Source: Silvimonas sp. JCM 19000 (GTDB lineage Bacteria > Pseudomonadota > Gammaproteobacteria > Burkholderiales > Chitinibacteraceae). Taken from it: DNA of 5,180 nucleotides. Below the pieces are notes generated by a model, which searched no databases, had not been told where the DNA came from, and saw nothing but the letters and a program-made list of their open reading frames with translations. The stretch is taken from assembly GCA_001313065.1 (NCBI GenBank), contig BBFD01000295.1, forward strand, positions 1 to 5,180, written 5' to 3'. The position numbers were made by a program, and so were the translations under genes. Shown here in pieces: positions 1 through 5,180 of this stretch; positions within the stretch are counted from its first letter, which is position 1; each line of letters begins with the position of its first letter.

Positions 1-479
1 CGCCGCTGGCGCTGCCGCGGAACACGAAATACTTCATACGCGCCCGCCACCGCCCGCCCTTGCAAGGCAAAAGTGCCCGCCGATTGCCCATCCACCTGCA
101 CCAGGCGGATGCCGTTGACGGTTTGCTCGCCGCTGCCATGGATATTGTTGACGCTGACCGCCGTCGCCCCCGCCGTGCTGCCGTGCACGATCAATTGGTC
201 GGTCGGCGCGCTGTCGTTGCCCAATTGCGTATTCAATTTGAGCTGGCCGCCGTTGCTGCGGTAATTGCCGTTGATGGTCAGCGTATTGCCGGGCGTGCTG
301 CCGGTCAGATCGATCAAGCCGTTATTGCTCAGATCACCGGCGATGGTCAGATTGCTGTTTGGGCTCAGGCCGATGCGTACTTGCGGCTGGATCATATTGC
401 GGCGCAAGCCTTGCTGGGCGACCAGGGTGGCGCTGCCGCCGTCCATGGCTTTGATCAGACCGTTATTGATAACCGAACC
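1..479 (-). CDS. Fragment 6: pertactin-like C-terminal end of the passenger (partial, continues beyond position 1)
   Basis: Translated from 479 in the restored frame, this reads GSVINNGLIKAMDGGSATL, then VRIGLSPNSNLTIAGDLSNN, TPGNTLTINGNYRSNGGQL, LNTQLGNDSAPTDQLIVHG, GEQTVNGIRLVQVDGQSAG and GRAVAGAYE. The order NGxY-SNGGxLxLNTxLGND, TDxLxVxG, VNGIxLVxVxGxSxGxF, GRxVAGAYEY matches the pertactin-like passenger end. In classical autotransporters this region caps the beta-helix and helps it fold during export, directly upstream of the beta-barrel. At 32 an extra G breaks the frame; skipping it gives GAYEYFVFRGSASG, the familiar motif before the barrel linker. The barrel should therefore begin shortly beyond position 1. 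There is no start codon because this is an internal piece. Confidence 0.75.
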
Positions 480-3400
480 GGCAGCGTGCCCAAGCCGGTC
501 AGCGTGGCCGGGCTATCCACCGTGACGGTGCCCGTGCTGTCCAGCCGCCCGCTGGAATTGCTGCCCACTTGCAGCGTGCCGGCGCTCACGTGCGTGTCGC
601 CGCTGTAGTTCAAGCCCTGGTCCACCACCAGCGTGCCACTGCCGGTTTTGTTCAGGCTGCCGCTGCCGCTGATGGCATTGGCTATGGTCCAGGCCTGCTC
701 ATTCTGCAGTACCACCGTGCCGTTATTGATGATGCTGGCGCCGCCGAGCGCGCCACTTTCTTGCCCGCTCAATTGCGCCCCGCTGTCCACCGTCAGCGTG
801 CCCGCGTAATGCGCCAGCGGCGCTGCGTTCGGGATGAGCAGTTGCGCCTGGTTCTGCAGGTTCAGCTTGCCTGCACCGCTGACCGGATTGCTCCATGTAC
901 CCTGCGCACCTTGCACATCAAGCTCGCCATCCAGATTGACCGCGCCGGTGCCCAGGCCCGCCACGTTATCCAGCGTCACTTGCGTGGGCGCAGCGATATT
1001 CGTCGTCGCCGCCAGTGCCGCATTCGCCCCCTGCACGGCCAGCACGCCCCCATTCAGATTCAGGATGCCGGTGCCGCTCAGCGCGCCTGCACTCACCCCG
1101 CCTTGTGCCAGATTCAGCGTGCCGCCATTCAAAGCCAGCGTGCTGCCGCTGGCGCCATGCAGGCTGCTGATATCTTGCGTCTTGCCTGCCAGATCCAGCC
1201 CCGCGCCGCTGCTCAAGGCCACATCAGCGGTATGCCCCAGCGCCTGGTCGTGCCCCAGTTGCACGATGCCGGCGCTGACCGTGGTATTGCCGCTGTAATC
1301 GTTGGCCGGATTGTTGACCACCATCGCGCCACTGCCAGAGAAATTGACATTGCCGCTGCCGGTCAGTCTGGCGATCAGCGTGTTGTCACCCGCCGGGTCG
1401 GCTTGTACCAGCAAGGTCTGGCCTGGATTGAAATTCAGTTGCACCAGGTTGTAGCCCAACCAGATGCCGTCGCTGCTGGTGGTGGCGCCATCGTTATACG
1501 TGGCCACGCCAATCACATTGTTTTGCGCATCAACCACGTTGACATTGGTGATATCCGACACCGGCGTAACGCCATCTGCCTGCAGCAAGGGGATGGCTTG
1601 CTCGCTGCCGCTTACGCTGCCGGTCGCGCGCACCACCTGGATGGTCTTGATCTGGTCCTGATCAAAATAGGACGGCCGCGCCGGGATGACCGGGGGCAGC
1701 AGATTGGTCGGCACATTCAGGGCCAGCGCGCCGCCCGCCGACAAATCCAGGTTGCCCGTGGTCAGGGTAAACACGCGGCCATTATTGTTTTCTTTGATCT
1801 GCCCGCCGTTGAGCACCAGATTGCCCACACTGCGGTCGTCATCCAGCAGGGCGGCGCTGCTGCTGGTTAATTGCAGCGTGGCGTTGCCGAGCGCGGTCGA
1901 AGCCGCCGCATCCAGCGCCAGCACCCCGCGTTGCAGCTGCAACTGGCCCGCAAAGCCACTGCCAGCGCGCGCCCCGAGATTGAAAGCGTCAGCGGCATTG
2001 TTCTGCGTGACACTCAGCGTGCCATTGCCGCTCAATGCCCGATCAAAAGTAGCCCCTGCCGCATTCAGATCAAGCCGGCTGCTGGCGCCGTCCAGCATCA
2101 CCGCACCGGCGCCCAGCTGGCTGTACGCCGTCACCGCCAGCCCGCCACTGATATCCCATGTGCCGCTAAAGCCCGAGTTATCCGCGGCCAGCGTCATGCC
2201 ACTGCCGCCCAGGCTGGCGGTGCCAGCGCCATTGATCACGTTATTGAAGGCGGTATTGCTGAAACCGAGCACCAGCGTAGCCGGTGCCGCCAGCGTCAGC
2301 GCGCCGCTGCCCGCGCTATTGGCTTGCGCAAGGATCAAGCTGCCGCCATTGATTTGCGTGCCACCGCTCCAGCTATTGGCCGCGCTTAAAGTCAGCGCGC
2401 CGTTGCCGTTTTTTTGCTGACCTGGCCACTGCCGGACAACACCCCGGCATAACTGCTGGCATCAGCGCGATCAAACAGTACGCTGGCGTTGTCGATCAGA
2501 TCGCCGCTGAGCGTGCCACTGTTTGCAGCGTCGCCGATCTGCAAACTGCCCGCACTTACCGTCACACCGCCACCCAGACTGTTAGCGCCGCCCAGCGTGA
2601 GCTTGCCCGTACCGGTTTTGATCAGGCGCCGCTGCCGCTGATGCCGCCGTCCAGTTCGCTATCCTGCACGTTGCGCGCCGTCAGCGTGGCGCTGCCTATC
2701 GTCACCTGCCCCGCCCCGCTCAATTGATTGAGGGTCTGGTTGACGTCCACCAGCGCCAGCGTGGCCCCACTGGCCACGCTGACGGCACTGCTGCTGTTCA
2801 GATTGTTGGCCAGCGTGCTGCGCAGCGTGCCGCCGTTGACCGTGGTGCTGCCGCTGTAGCTATTCGCCGCCGACAAGGTCAACGTCCCGGCGCCGGCTTT
2901 GGTCAGGCTCTGGCCATCCCATTGCGTGAGCGGGTTGGCCGCCTGGTTGGCCAGCACCACATCCACGTCGAAAGTGTTGCTGGCGTCGATCAGGGTAAAA
3001 GTGCCATTGGCCGTGCTGCCGCCCGCCGTCCATGCCAGCGCGGTGCCGACGCTATAGCTTTTGCCGTCGGCCGATTTCTCGCCATCCACCACCAGGTAAT
3101 CACCGCCCGCGGCCGCGCCACCCAGATTGACGCTGGCAAAATTGCCGCTAATGCCGTTCGTGGTCTGGATGACCTGGGTGCGGTCGGCCTCCAATGCGCT
3201 GGCTTTGTCCGAGGCATCGGCGGCAAAACCAGCCACATTCAGTACCGAATTGGCGCCCAGCGTGGCCGACGCCGCGGTGATCAACGCGGGGCCGGTCGAC
3301 ACACTCACCCCCAGATTGCCGTTGACGCTAAGCGTGCCGCTGGCGGCGAGGCGCGCGGCACTGCCGATGGTGGCAGTGGCGCCGCTGGCGACCGCCACAT

Positions 3401-5180
3401 TGGCAGCGCTAAAGCTGCCGCTCTGGCCAAAGATCAGTTGCCCGGCGTTGACGTTGATATTGCCTTGCGTGCCGACCTGGCTCAGCGTGGTGCTGCCACT
3501 GCCGTTCTGGTTCAACGTGCCGCTGCCGGATAACACGCCGCTCAGGCTATAGGCATCGCTCCGGTTGACGCTCAGATTGGCGTTATTGGCGATGGCCCCG
3601 GCCACCGCCCCGCTGCTGCCGCCATTGCCCAGCTGCAAGGTACCGCTGCTGATCGTGGTCAGGCCGCTGTGGCTGTTATTGCCGGTCAGGATGGTAGTGC
3701 CGCTACCGGCCTGGGTGAGCGTGCCGCTGCCACTGATATTGCCGACATAGGTAACGCTGTCGCTGCGCTTGAATACCACGGCGCTGTTGTCGACGATATT
3801 GGCGCTCAGATTGCCACTGCTGCCGCCGTTGCCGATTTGCAGACTGCCGCTATTGACCACGGCGTTACCGCTAAAACTGTTGCTGCCGGTCAAGATCAAG
3901 GCACCGCTACCCGCCTGGGTCAGCGTGCCGCTGCCGCTGATGCTCTGGCCAAATGTCACGTCATCGCTGCGCTTGAACACCAGGCTGGCATTGTTGACCA
4001 CATTGCTGGCAATGCTGCCGCTGCTGCCGCCATTGCCGATTTGCAAGGTGCCGTTGCTGACGATGGCGTCGCCGCTAAAGCTGTTGGCCCCGGTCAATAT
4101 CGTGCTGCCGCTACCGGCTTGCGTCAGCGTGCCGCTGCCGCTGATGACTTTGGCAAAGATGACGCTGTCGCTGCGGTTAAAACTCAGATTGGCATTGTCG
4201 ATCACATTGCTGGCGATACTGCCGCTGCTGCCGCCATCGCCGATCTGCAGCGTGCCCGCGCTGACGATGGCGTTGCCGCTAAAAGTATTGGCCCCGGTCA
4301 GGATGGTGGTGCCCGTGCCAGTTGGGTGACCGTGCCGCTGCCGCTGATGACTTTGCCAAAGCTGGCGCTGTCGCTGCGATTGAAAGCGAGATTGGCGTTG
4401 TCGACCACGTCGGTGGCGATGCTGCCGCTGGTGCCGCCCGCGCCCAGCTGCAAGGTGCCGGCACTGACGGTGGTGCTGCCGCTGAAGCTATTGGCCCCGC
4501 TCAGGCTGAGCACGCCGCTGCCGGTTTTGCTCAGATTACCGCTGCCCGCAATCACCCCGGCAAAGGTATCGGCCGCCGTGTTGTTGACGGTCAGAGTGGC
4601 CGCGCCAAGGTTGACGTTGCCGCTGCCGCTCAGCAACTGCACGCTTTGCGCCATGCCGTTCAAGTCCAGCACGCCGCCGCTACCAATCGCCACGTTACTG
4701 CTGTTACCCAGGTTGTTTGCGATGCCGGTCTTGAGCGTGCCGCCATTGATTTCGGTGGCGCCGGTATAGGTATTCAGCGCCGACAAGGTCAGCGTGCCGG
4801 AGCCGGCTTTGCTCAGCGTGCTGCCGTCCCAGCCCGTGGCGGGATTGGCGCTTTGATTGGCCAACACCACATCCACCTCAAACGCATCGGTCGGCTGGGT
4901 CAGGGTAAAGCGGCCATTGGCGCTGGCGCCGCCGGACAACCATGCCAAGCCGTGCCCACGCTATAGCTTTTGTTATCGCTCGATTTCTGCCCGGCCACCA
5001 CCAGGTAATCCGCTGGCGCGCTAGCACTGCCCAGATTGACGCTGGAAAAAATCGCCGCTGATGCCGCCCGTGGTTTGCAGCACCGTGGTGCGGCTGGCCG
5101 CCAGGCACTGGCTTTGTTCGAGGTATCGGCGGCAAAGCCCGCCACATTCAGCACCGACGTCGCGCCGAGGCTGGCGTTAG
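1..5180 (-). CDS. Giant autotransporter passenger with PATR beta-strand repeats (partial at both ends, frame broken as written)
   Basis: This is one continuous minus-strand coding region of about 1,725 codons after eight one-base frame corrections. It carries at least eleven PATR-type motifs of the form [YFW]SGxTTVxxGTLQxG, for example FSGSTTVSAGTLQLG, YSGSTTVNGGTLRST and YSGDTHVSAGTLQVG, alternating with ISGSGTLTQAGSG-type strands. Known for this family: such repeats fold as a right-handed beta-helix exported through the outer membrane by a C-terminal beta-barrel, often acting in adhesion, aggregation or biofilm. Seen here: no cysteine in the restored frame, no internal stop, and a pertactin-like passenger end at positions 1-320. 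Signal peptide and barrel are outside the window. The specific ligand or role cannot be read from the sequence. The breaks could mark a pseudogene, but the lack of any nonsense codon and the homopolymer context favour base-calling errors. Confidence 0.85.
32..32 (-). other. Frame break 8: one extra base (or two missing)
   Basis: The minus strand TAT GAA G TAT TTC GTG: dropping the G gives AYEYFVFRGSASG, the conserved passenger-end motif. Keeping it gives the unlikely YEVFRVPRQRQR. No homopolymer is present here, unlike most of the other breaks. Confidence 0.65.
455..2338 (-). CDS. Fragment 5: PATR passenger, divergent repeats and central island (not an independent gene)
   Basis: The 627-codon frame is counted from a TTG that is the Leu of GGSLILAQANSAG. 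The same frame continues upstream to the A/T homopolymer at 2409-2415 through NGNGALTLSAANSWSGG, so the start is artificial. Residues 1-200 are Gly/Ala/Ser/Leu-rich PATR-like strands (FSGTWDISGGLAVTAY, ALSGNGTLSVTQNN). Residues 212-320 form a less repetitive segment with LPPVIPARPSYFDQDQIKT and DGIWLGYNLVQLNFNPGQ. Residues 325-600 return to beta-helix repeats, including YSGNTTVSAGIVQLG, YAGTLTVDSGAQLSG, AISGSGSLNKTGSGTLVVD and YSGDTHVSAGTLQVG. Near the end TVTVDSPATLTGLGTL is a typical final PATR strand. The last eight residues (PVRLSITV) are out of frame: one restored base gives GSVINNGLIKAMDGG and joins the passenger end. Confidence 0.75.
   Translation of the reverse strand: MILAQANSAGSGALTLAAPATLVLGFSNTAFNNVINGAGTASLGGSGMTLAADNSGFSGTWDISGGLAVTAYSQLGAGAVMLDGASSRLDLNAAGATFDRALSGNGTLSVTQNNAADAFNLGARAGSGFAGQLQLQRGVLALDAAASTALGNATLQLTSSSAALLDDDRSVGNLVLNGGQIKENNNGRVFTLTTGNLDLSAGGALALNVPTNLLPPVIPARPSYFDQDQIKTIQVVRATGSVSGSEQAIPLLQADGVTPVSDITNVNVVDAQNNVIGVATYNDGATTSSDGIWLGYNLVQLNFNPGQTLLVQADPAGDNTLIARLTGSGNVNFSGSGAMVVNNPANDYSGNTTVSAGIVQLGHDQALGHTADVALSSGAGLDLAGKTQDISSLHGASGSTLALNGGTLNLAQGGVSAGALSGTGILNLNGGVLAVQGANAALAATTNIAAPTQVTLDNVAGLGTGAVNLDGELDVQGAQGTWSNPVSGAGKLNLQNQAQLLIPNAAPLAHYAGTLTVDSGAQLSGQESGALGGASIINNGTVVLQNEQAWTIANAISGSGSLNKTGSGTLVVDQGLNYSGDTHVSAGTLQVGSNSSGRLDSTGTVTVDSPATLTGLGTLPVRLSITV
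480..482 (-). other. Frame break 7: one base missing
   Basis: The minus strand GGC ACG CTG CCG GTT needs one base to read CTG GCC GGT TCG GTT (LAGSV) or CTG CCC GGT (LPGSV), continuing into INNGLIKAMDGG. It fits a GG or CCC run read one short. Confidence 0.75.
2409..2415 (-). other. Frame break 6: seven-base T run (A run on the coding strand)
   Basis: The coding strand has AGC followed by seven A and CGGC. Eight A gives SKKNGNGALTLS and joins the frames; five A would give SKNGNGALTLS. This is the longest homopolymer at any of the eight breaks. Confidence 0.75.
2416..2624 (-). CDS. Fragment 4: PATR unit between two frame breaks (no start codon of its own)
   Basis: This is a short coding stretch in a third frame, readable only by translating from the break at 2625/2624. 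It gives IKTGTGKLTLGGAN, LGGGVTVSAGSLQIGD, SGDLIDNASVLFDRADAS and YAGVLSGSGQVSK. The order of motifs is that of the 68-residue repeat (strand, SGxxxVxxGxLQIG, DNAxxxFxRxD, SGSG), but more diverged. It connects DGGISGSGA of fragment 3 to NGNGALTLSAANSWSGG of fragment 5. Its existence is strong evidence that both flanking stops come from indels and that the gene is continuous. Confidence 0.7.
2622..4205 (-). CDS. Fragment 3: PATR passenger with the main repeat array and module copy B (not an independent gene)
   Basis: The 527-codon frame begins at a GTG that is the Val of the repeated motif SNVIDNANLSFNRSD, so it is an internal codon. Residues about 1-220 hold most of the 68-residue array, with repeated ISGSGTLTQAGSG, FSGxxxVxxGTLQIGNGGSSG and V(F/L)KRSD motifs. 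Residues about 221-310 leave the array (VAVASGATATIGSAARLAA). From about residue 311 onward module copy B follows: LGANSVLNVAGFAAD, DYLVVDGEKSADGKSYSVG, FDVDVVLANQAANP, YSGSTTVNGGTLRST, and QLSGAGQVTIGSATLTARN. It stops at 2622 just after DGGISGSGA. One missing base there restores LIKTGTGKLTLGGAN, so the stop is not the true end. This is the longest stretch where the array and module can be read without interruption. Confidence 0.75.
   Translation of the reverse strand: MIDNANLSFNRSDSVIFAKVISGSGTLTQAGSGSTILTGANSFSGDAIVSNGTLQIGNGGSSGSIASNVVNNASLVFKRSDDVTFGQSISGSGTLTQAGSGALILTGSNSFSGNAVVNSGSLQIGNGGSSGNLSANIVDNSAVVFKRSDSVTYVGNISGSGTLTQAGSGTTILTGNNSHSGLTTISSGTLQLGNGGSSGAVAGAIANNANLSVNRSDAYSLSGVLSGSGTLNQNGSGSTTLSQVGTQGNINVNAGQLIFGQSGSFSAANVAVASGATATIGSAARLAASGTLSVNGNLGVSVSTGPALITAASATLGANSVLNVAGFAADASDKASALEADRTQVIQTTNGISGNFASVNLGGAAAGGDYLVVDGEKSADGKSYSVGTALAWTAGGSTANGTFTLIDASNTFDVDVVLANQAANPLTQWDGQSLTKAGAGTLTLSAANSYSGSTTVNGGTLRSTLANNLNSSSAVSVASGATLALVDVNQTLNQLSGAGQVTIGSATLTARNVQDSELDGGISGSGA
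2624..2626 (-). other. Frame break 5: one base missing
   Basis: The minus strand GGC GCC TGA stops the frame; with one more C it reads GGC GCC CTG ATC AAA ACC (GALIKT), parallel to GNLSKT in copy A. It is consistent with CCC read as CC. Confidence 0.75.
2628..3269 (-). repeat. Long-range passenger module, copy B
   Basis: This is the paralogous counterpart of copy A, lying 1,910 nt away as written (for example the codons for DVDVVLANQ near 2951 versus 4861). It has an uninterrupted frame: LGANSVLNVAGFAAD, DYLVVDGEKSADGKSYSVG, FDVDVVLANQAANP, YSGSTTVNGGTLRST, QLSGAGQVTIGSATLTARN. It is followed by PATR units, as copy A is, but these are much more diverged (fragments 4 and 5) instead of a clean array. 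Its intact frame was the template used to place the breaks in copy A. Confidence 0.8.
3408..4564 (-). repeat. Tandem 204-bp (68-residue) PATR repeat array, five full units plus one degenerate
   Basis: Units begin at 4564, 4360, 4157, 3953, 3749 and 3545 (minus-strand direction). The spacing is 204 bp every time, except 203 where one base is missing at 4321/4320. Each unit encodes a FxxxISGSGTLTQAGSG strand, a TILTGxNSFSG turn, a VxxGTLQIGNGGSSG strand, and a DNAxLxFxRSD strand. The central units are the most alike at the DNA level. The first unit (VIAGSGNLSKTGSGVLSLSG) is more diverged, and the sixth loses the pattern after about 46 residues (VNAGQLIFGQSGSFS). The constant period with no partial units in between suggests unequal crossing-over or gene conversion. 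Copy number may be variable or wrongly assembled. Confidence 0.85.
4298..4948 (-). CDS. Fragment 2: PATR passenger, rest of module copy A and first array repeats (not an independent gene)
   Basis: The 216-codon frame opens at a TTG that is only the Leu of an internal ALAWLSGGAS motif, so it is not a real start. It carries FEVDVVLANQSANP, WDGSTLSKAGSGTLTLSA and YTGATEINGGTLKTG. It then runs through a low-complexity strand region (SSNVAIGSGGVLDL) and enters the 68-residue repeat array with FAGVIAGSGNLSKTGSG and FSGSTTVSAGTLQLG. The written C-terminus (LARAPPS and stop) is out of frame: restoring one base after TVTQ at 4321/4320 gives GTGTTILTGANTFSG and joins fragment 3. Expected location is the cell surface as part of the beta-helix stalk. 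Confidence 0.7.
   Translation of the reverse strand: MAWLSGGASANGRFTLTQPTDAFEVDVVLANQSANPATGWDGSTLSKAGSGTLTLSALNTYTGATEINGGTLKTGIANNLGNSSNVAIGSGGVLDLNGMAQSVQLLSGSGNVNLGAATLTVNNTAADTFAGVIAGSGNLSKTGSGVLSLSGANSFSGSTTVSAGTLQLGAGGTSGSIATDVVDNANLAFNRSDSASFGKVISGSGTVTQLARAPPS
4320..4322 (-). other. Frame break 4: one base missing
   Basis: The minus strand ACC CAA CTG GCA needs one base to join TVTQ to GTGTTILTG. Either CAA ACT GGC (AAA read as AA) or CAA GCT GGC, as in the other repeat units (TQAGSG), works. It also explains the one 203-bp spacing in the 204-bp array. Confidence 0.8.
4900..5154 (-). CDS. Fragment 1: start of visible passenger, module copy A (not an independent gene)
   Basis: This open frame begins at a GTG inside the motif VLNVAGFAAD and runs through DYLVVAGQKSSDNKSYSVGT. 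The GTG is not a true start: the same frame continues upstream to the window edge (NASLGATS) and matches the internal sequence ATLGANSVLNVAGFAAD of module copy B near 3230-3269. Between about 5103 and 5051 the written frame is wrong (it reads WRPAAPRCCKP). The +1 shifted frame there gives LAASRTTVLQTTGGISGDF, which matches copy B. The last residues, after SVGTA, are also out of frame because of a break at 4949/4948. The true frame continues as LAWLSGGASANG. Confidence 0.6.
   Translation of the reverse strand: MLNVAGFAADTSNKASAWRPAAPRCCKPRAASAAIFSSVNLGSASAPADYLVVAGQKSSDNKSYSVGTAWHGCPAAPAPMAALP
4948..4949 (-). other. Frame break 3: one base missing
   Basis: The minus strand ACG GCT TGG CAT needs one base to read ACG GCN TTG GCA TGG (TALAW), exactly the TALAW of copy B. 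It could be a TTT run read as TT or CC read as C. Confidence 0.75.
5046..5051 (-). other. Frame break 2: one extra base in an A/T run
   Basis: Six T in GATTTTTTCCAGC (minus strand) should be five to read GAT TTT TCC AGC (DFSS), matching NFAS in copy B. It compensates break 1, so the frame is wrong only between the two. Confidence 0.7.
5103..5104 (-). other. Frame break 1: one base missing
   Basis: The minus strand reads AGT GCC TGG CGG; adding one C gives AGT GCC CTG GCG, restoring KASALAASRTT, which matches KASALEADRTQ of copy B. It is consistent with a CCC run read as CC. Confidence 0.7.

Larger units (their letters stand above)
4538..5180 (-). repeat. Long-range passenger module, copy A (cut by the window edge)
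   Basis: The region encodes, in order, LGATSVLNVAGFAAD, a TTGGISGDF turn, DYLVVAGQKSSDNKSYSVG, FEVDVVLANQSANP, WDGSTLSKAGSGTLTLSA, YTGATEINGGTLKTG and LLSGSGNVNLGAATLT. The same order is found in copy B at 2628-3269. The two align without gaps by eye, at roughly 60% residue identity once the frame breaks in copy A are restored. The module precedes the 68-residue array. Confidence 0.8.

Noticed and set aside
60..608. 182-codon plus-strand open frame, and those at 1686-2420, 2724-3533 and 4322-4966
   Set aside because: All lie opposite well-supported passenger coding sequence and show no recognisable motif. Stop-poor antisense frames are expected here.
569..1870. 433-codon plus-strand open frame rich in Ala, Arg, Gln and His
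   Set aside because: It is fully antisense to the PATR coding frame, has no family-like motif, and its repetitive A/Q/R-rich composition is what the complement of Gly/Ser/Leu/Thr repeat codons produces in GC-rich DNA.
2338..2338. Alternative start codons (TTG at 2338 and 4948, GTG at 4205 and 5154) as real gene starts
   Set aside because: Each lies inside a repeat motif whose sequence continues upstream in the same frame, with no signal peptide following.
3408..4564. Regular repeats that could suggest a CRISPR array
   Set aside because: The period is 204 bp, units are contiguous with no unique spacers, divisible by three and open for translation. They are protein repeats.
3669..4769. 366-codon plus-strand open frame with a 68-residue internal periodicity
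   Set aside because: The periodicity is just the antisense reading of the 204-bp array. Its character changes from AAAIADLQ-type to PLPLMTLPK-type repeats where the one-base break at 4321 shifts the frame, which shows it is a shadow.
4878..5147. 89-codon minus-strand open frame with Trp/Arg/Pro-rich sequence
   Set aside because: It overlaps the true passenger frame in a different phase. Its sequence parallels another shadow at 2990-3238 only because the underlying DNA is the duplicated module.
1..5180. Programmed ribosomal frameshifting as an explanation of the breaks
   Set aside because: Eight shifts in both directions at unrelated sequences, without a shared slippery site or stimulatory structure that I can see, do not fit a programmed mechanism.

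Overview
The whole window is the interior of one very large minus-strand gene. It encodes the passenger of a giant type V secretion (autotransporter) protein built from autotransporter-associated beta-strand repeats (PATR). The start lies beyond position 5180. The end, presumably the outer-membrane beta-barrel, lies beyond position 1. The DNA is GC-rich and the product is a cysteine-free protein rich in Gly, Ser, Ala, Thr, Asn and Leu. This fits a Gram-negative, probably proteobacterial, host. A GC-rich betaproteobacterium would be a reasonable guess, but nothing here fixes a genus.

Layout in the direction of translation (high to low coordinates): 5180-4538 is copy A of a non-array passenger module. 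4564-3408 is a tandem array of five full and one degenerate 204-bp (68-residue) repeats. 3269-2628 is copy B of the module. 2624-1706 holds further, more divergent PATR units. 1705-1379 is a less repetitive island. 1378-480 holds more PATR-like beta-helix. 479-1 is the pertactin-like end of the passenger, with the usual GAYEY-type motif just before the expected barrel. Copies A and B are 1,910 nt apart as written (637 codons once one missing base is restored), so the array and module together form a larger repeat.

As written, the reading frame is broken at eight places by one-base differences: six missing bases and two extra. Most can be explained as a homopolymer one base too short or too long. 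With the frame restored I find no internal stop in about 1,725 codons, and the repeat motifs run across every break. I therefore treat the four larger open frames and two start-less pieces as fragments of one gene. Sequencing or assembly error is more likely than a decayed gene, though neither is proven.

I see no gene start, promoter, ribosome-binding site, terminator, RNA gene, mobile element or CRISPR array. Long plus-strand open frames exist throughout, but they are antisense shadows of this biased repeat coding sequence.
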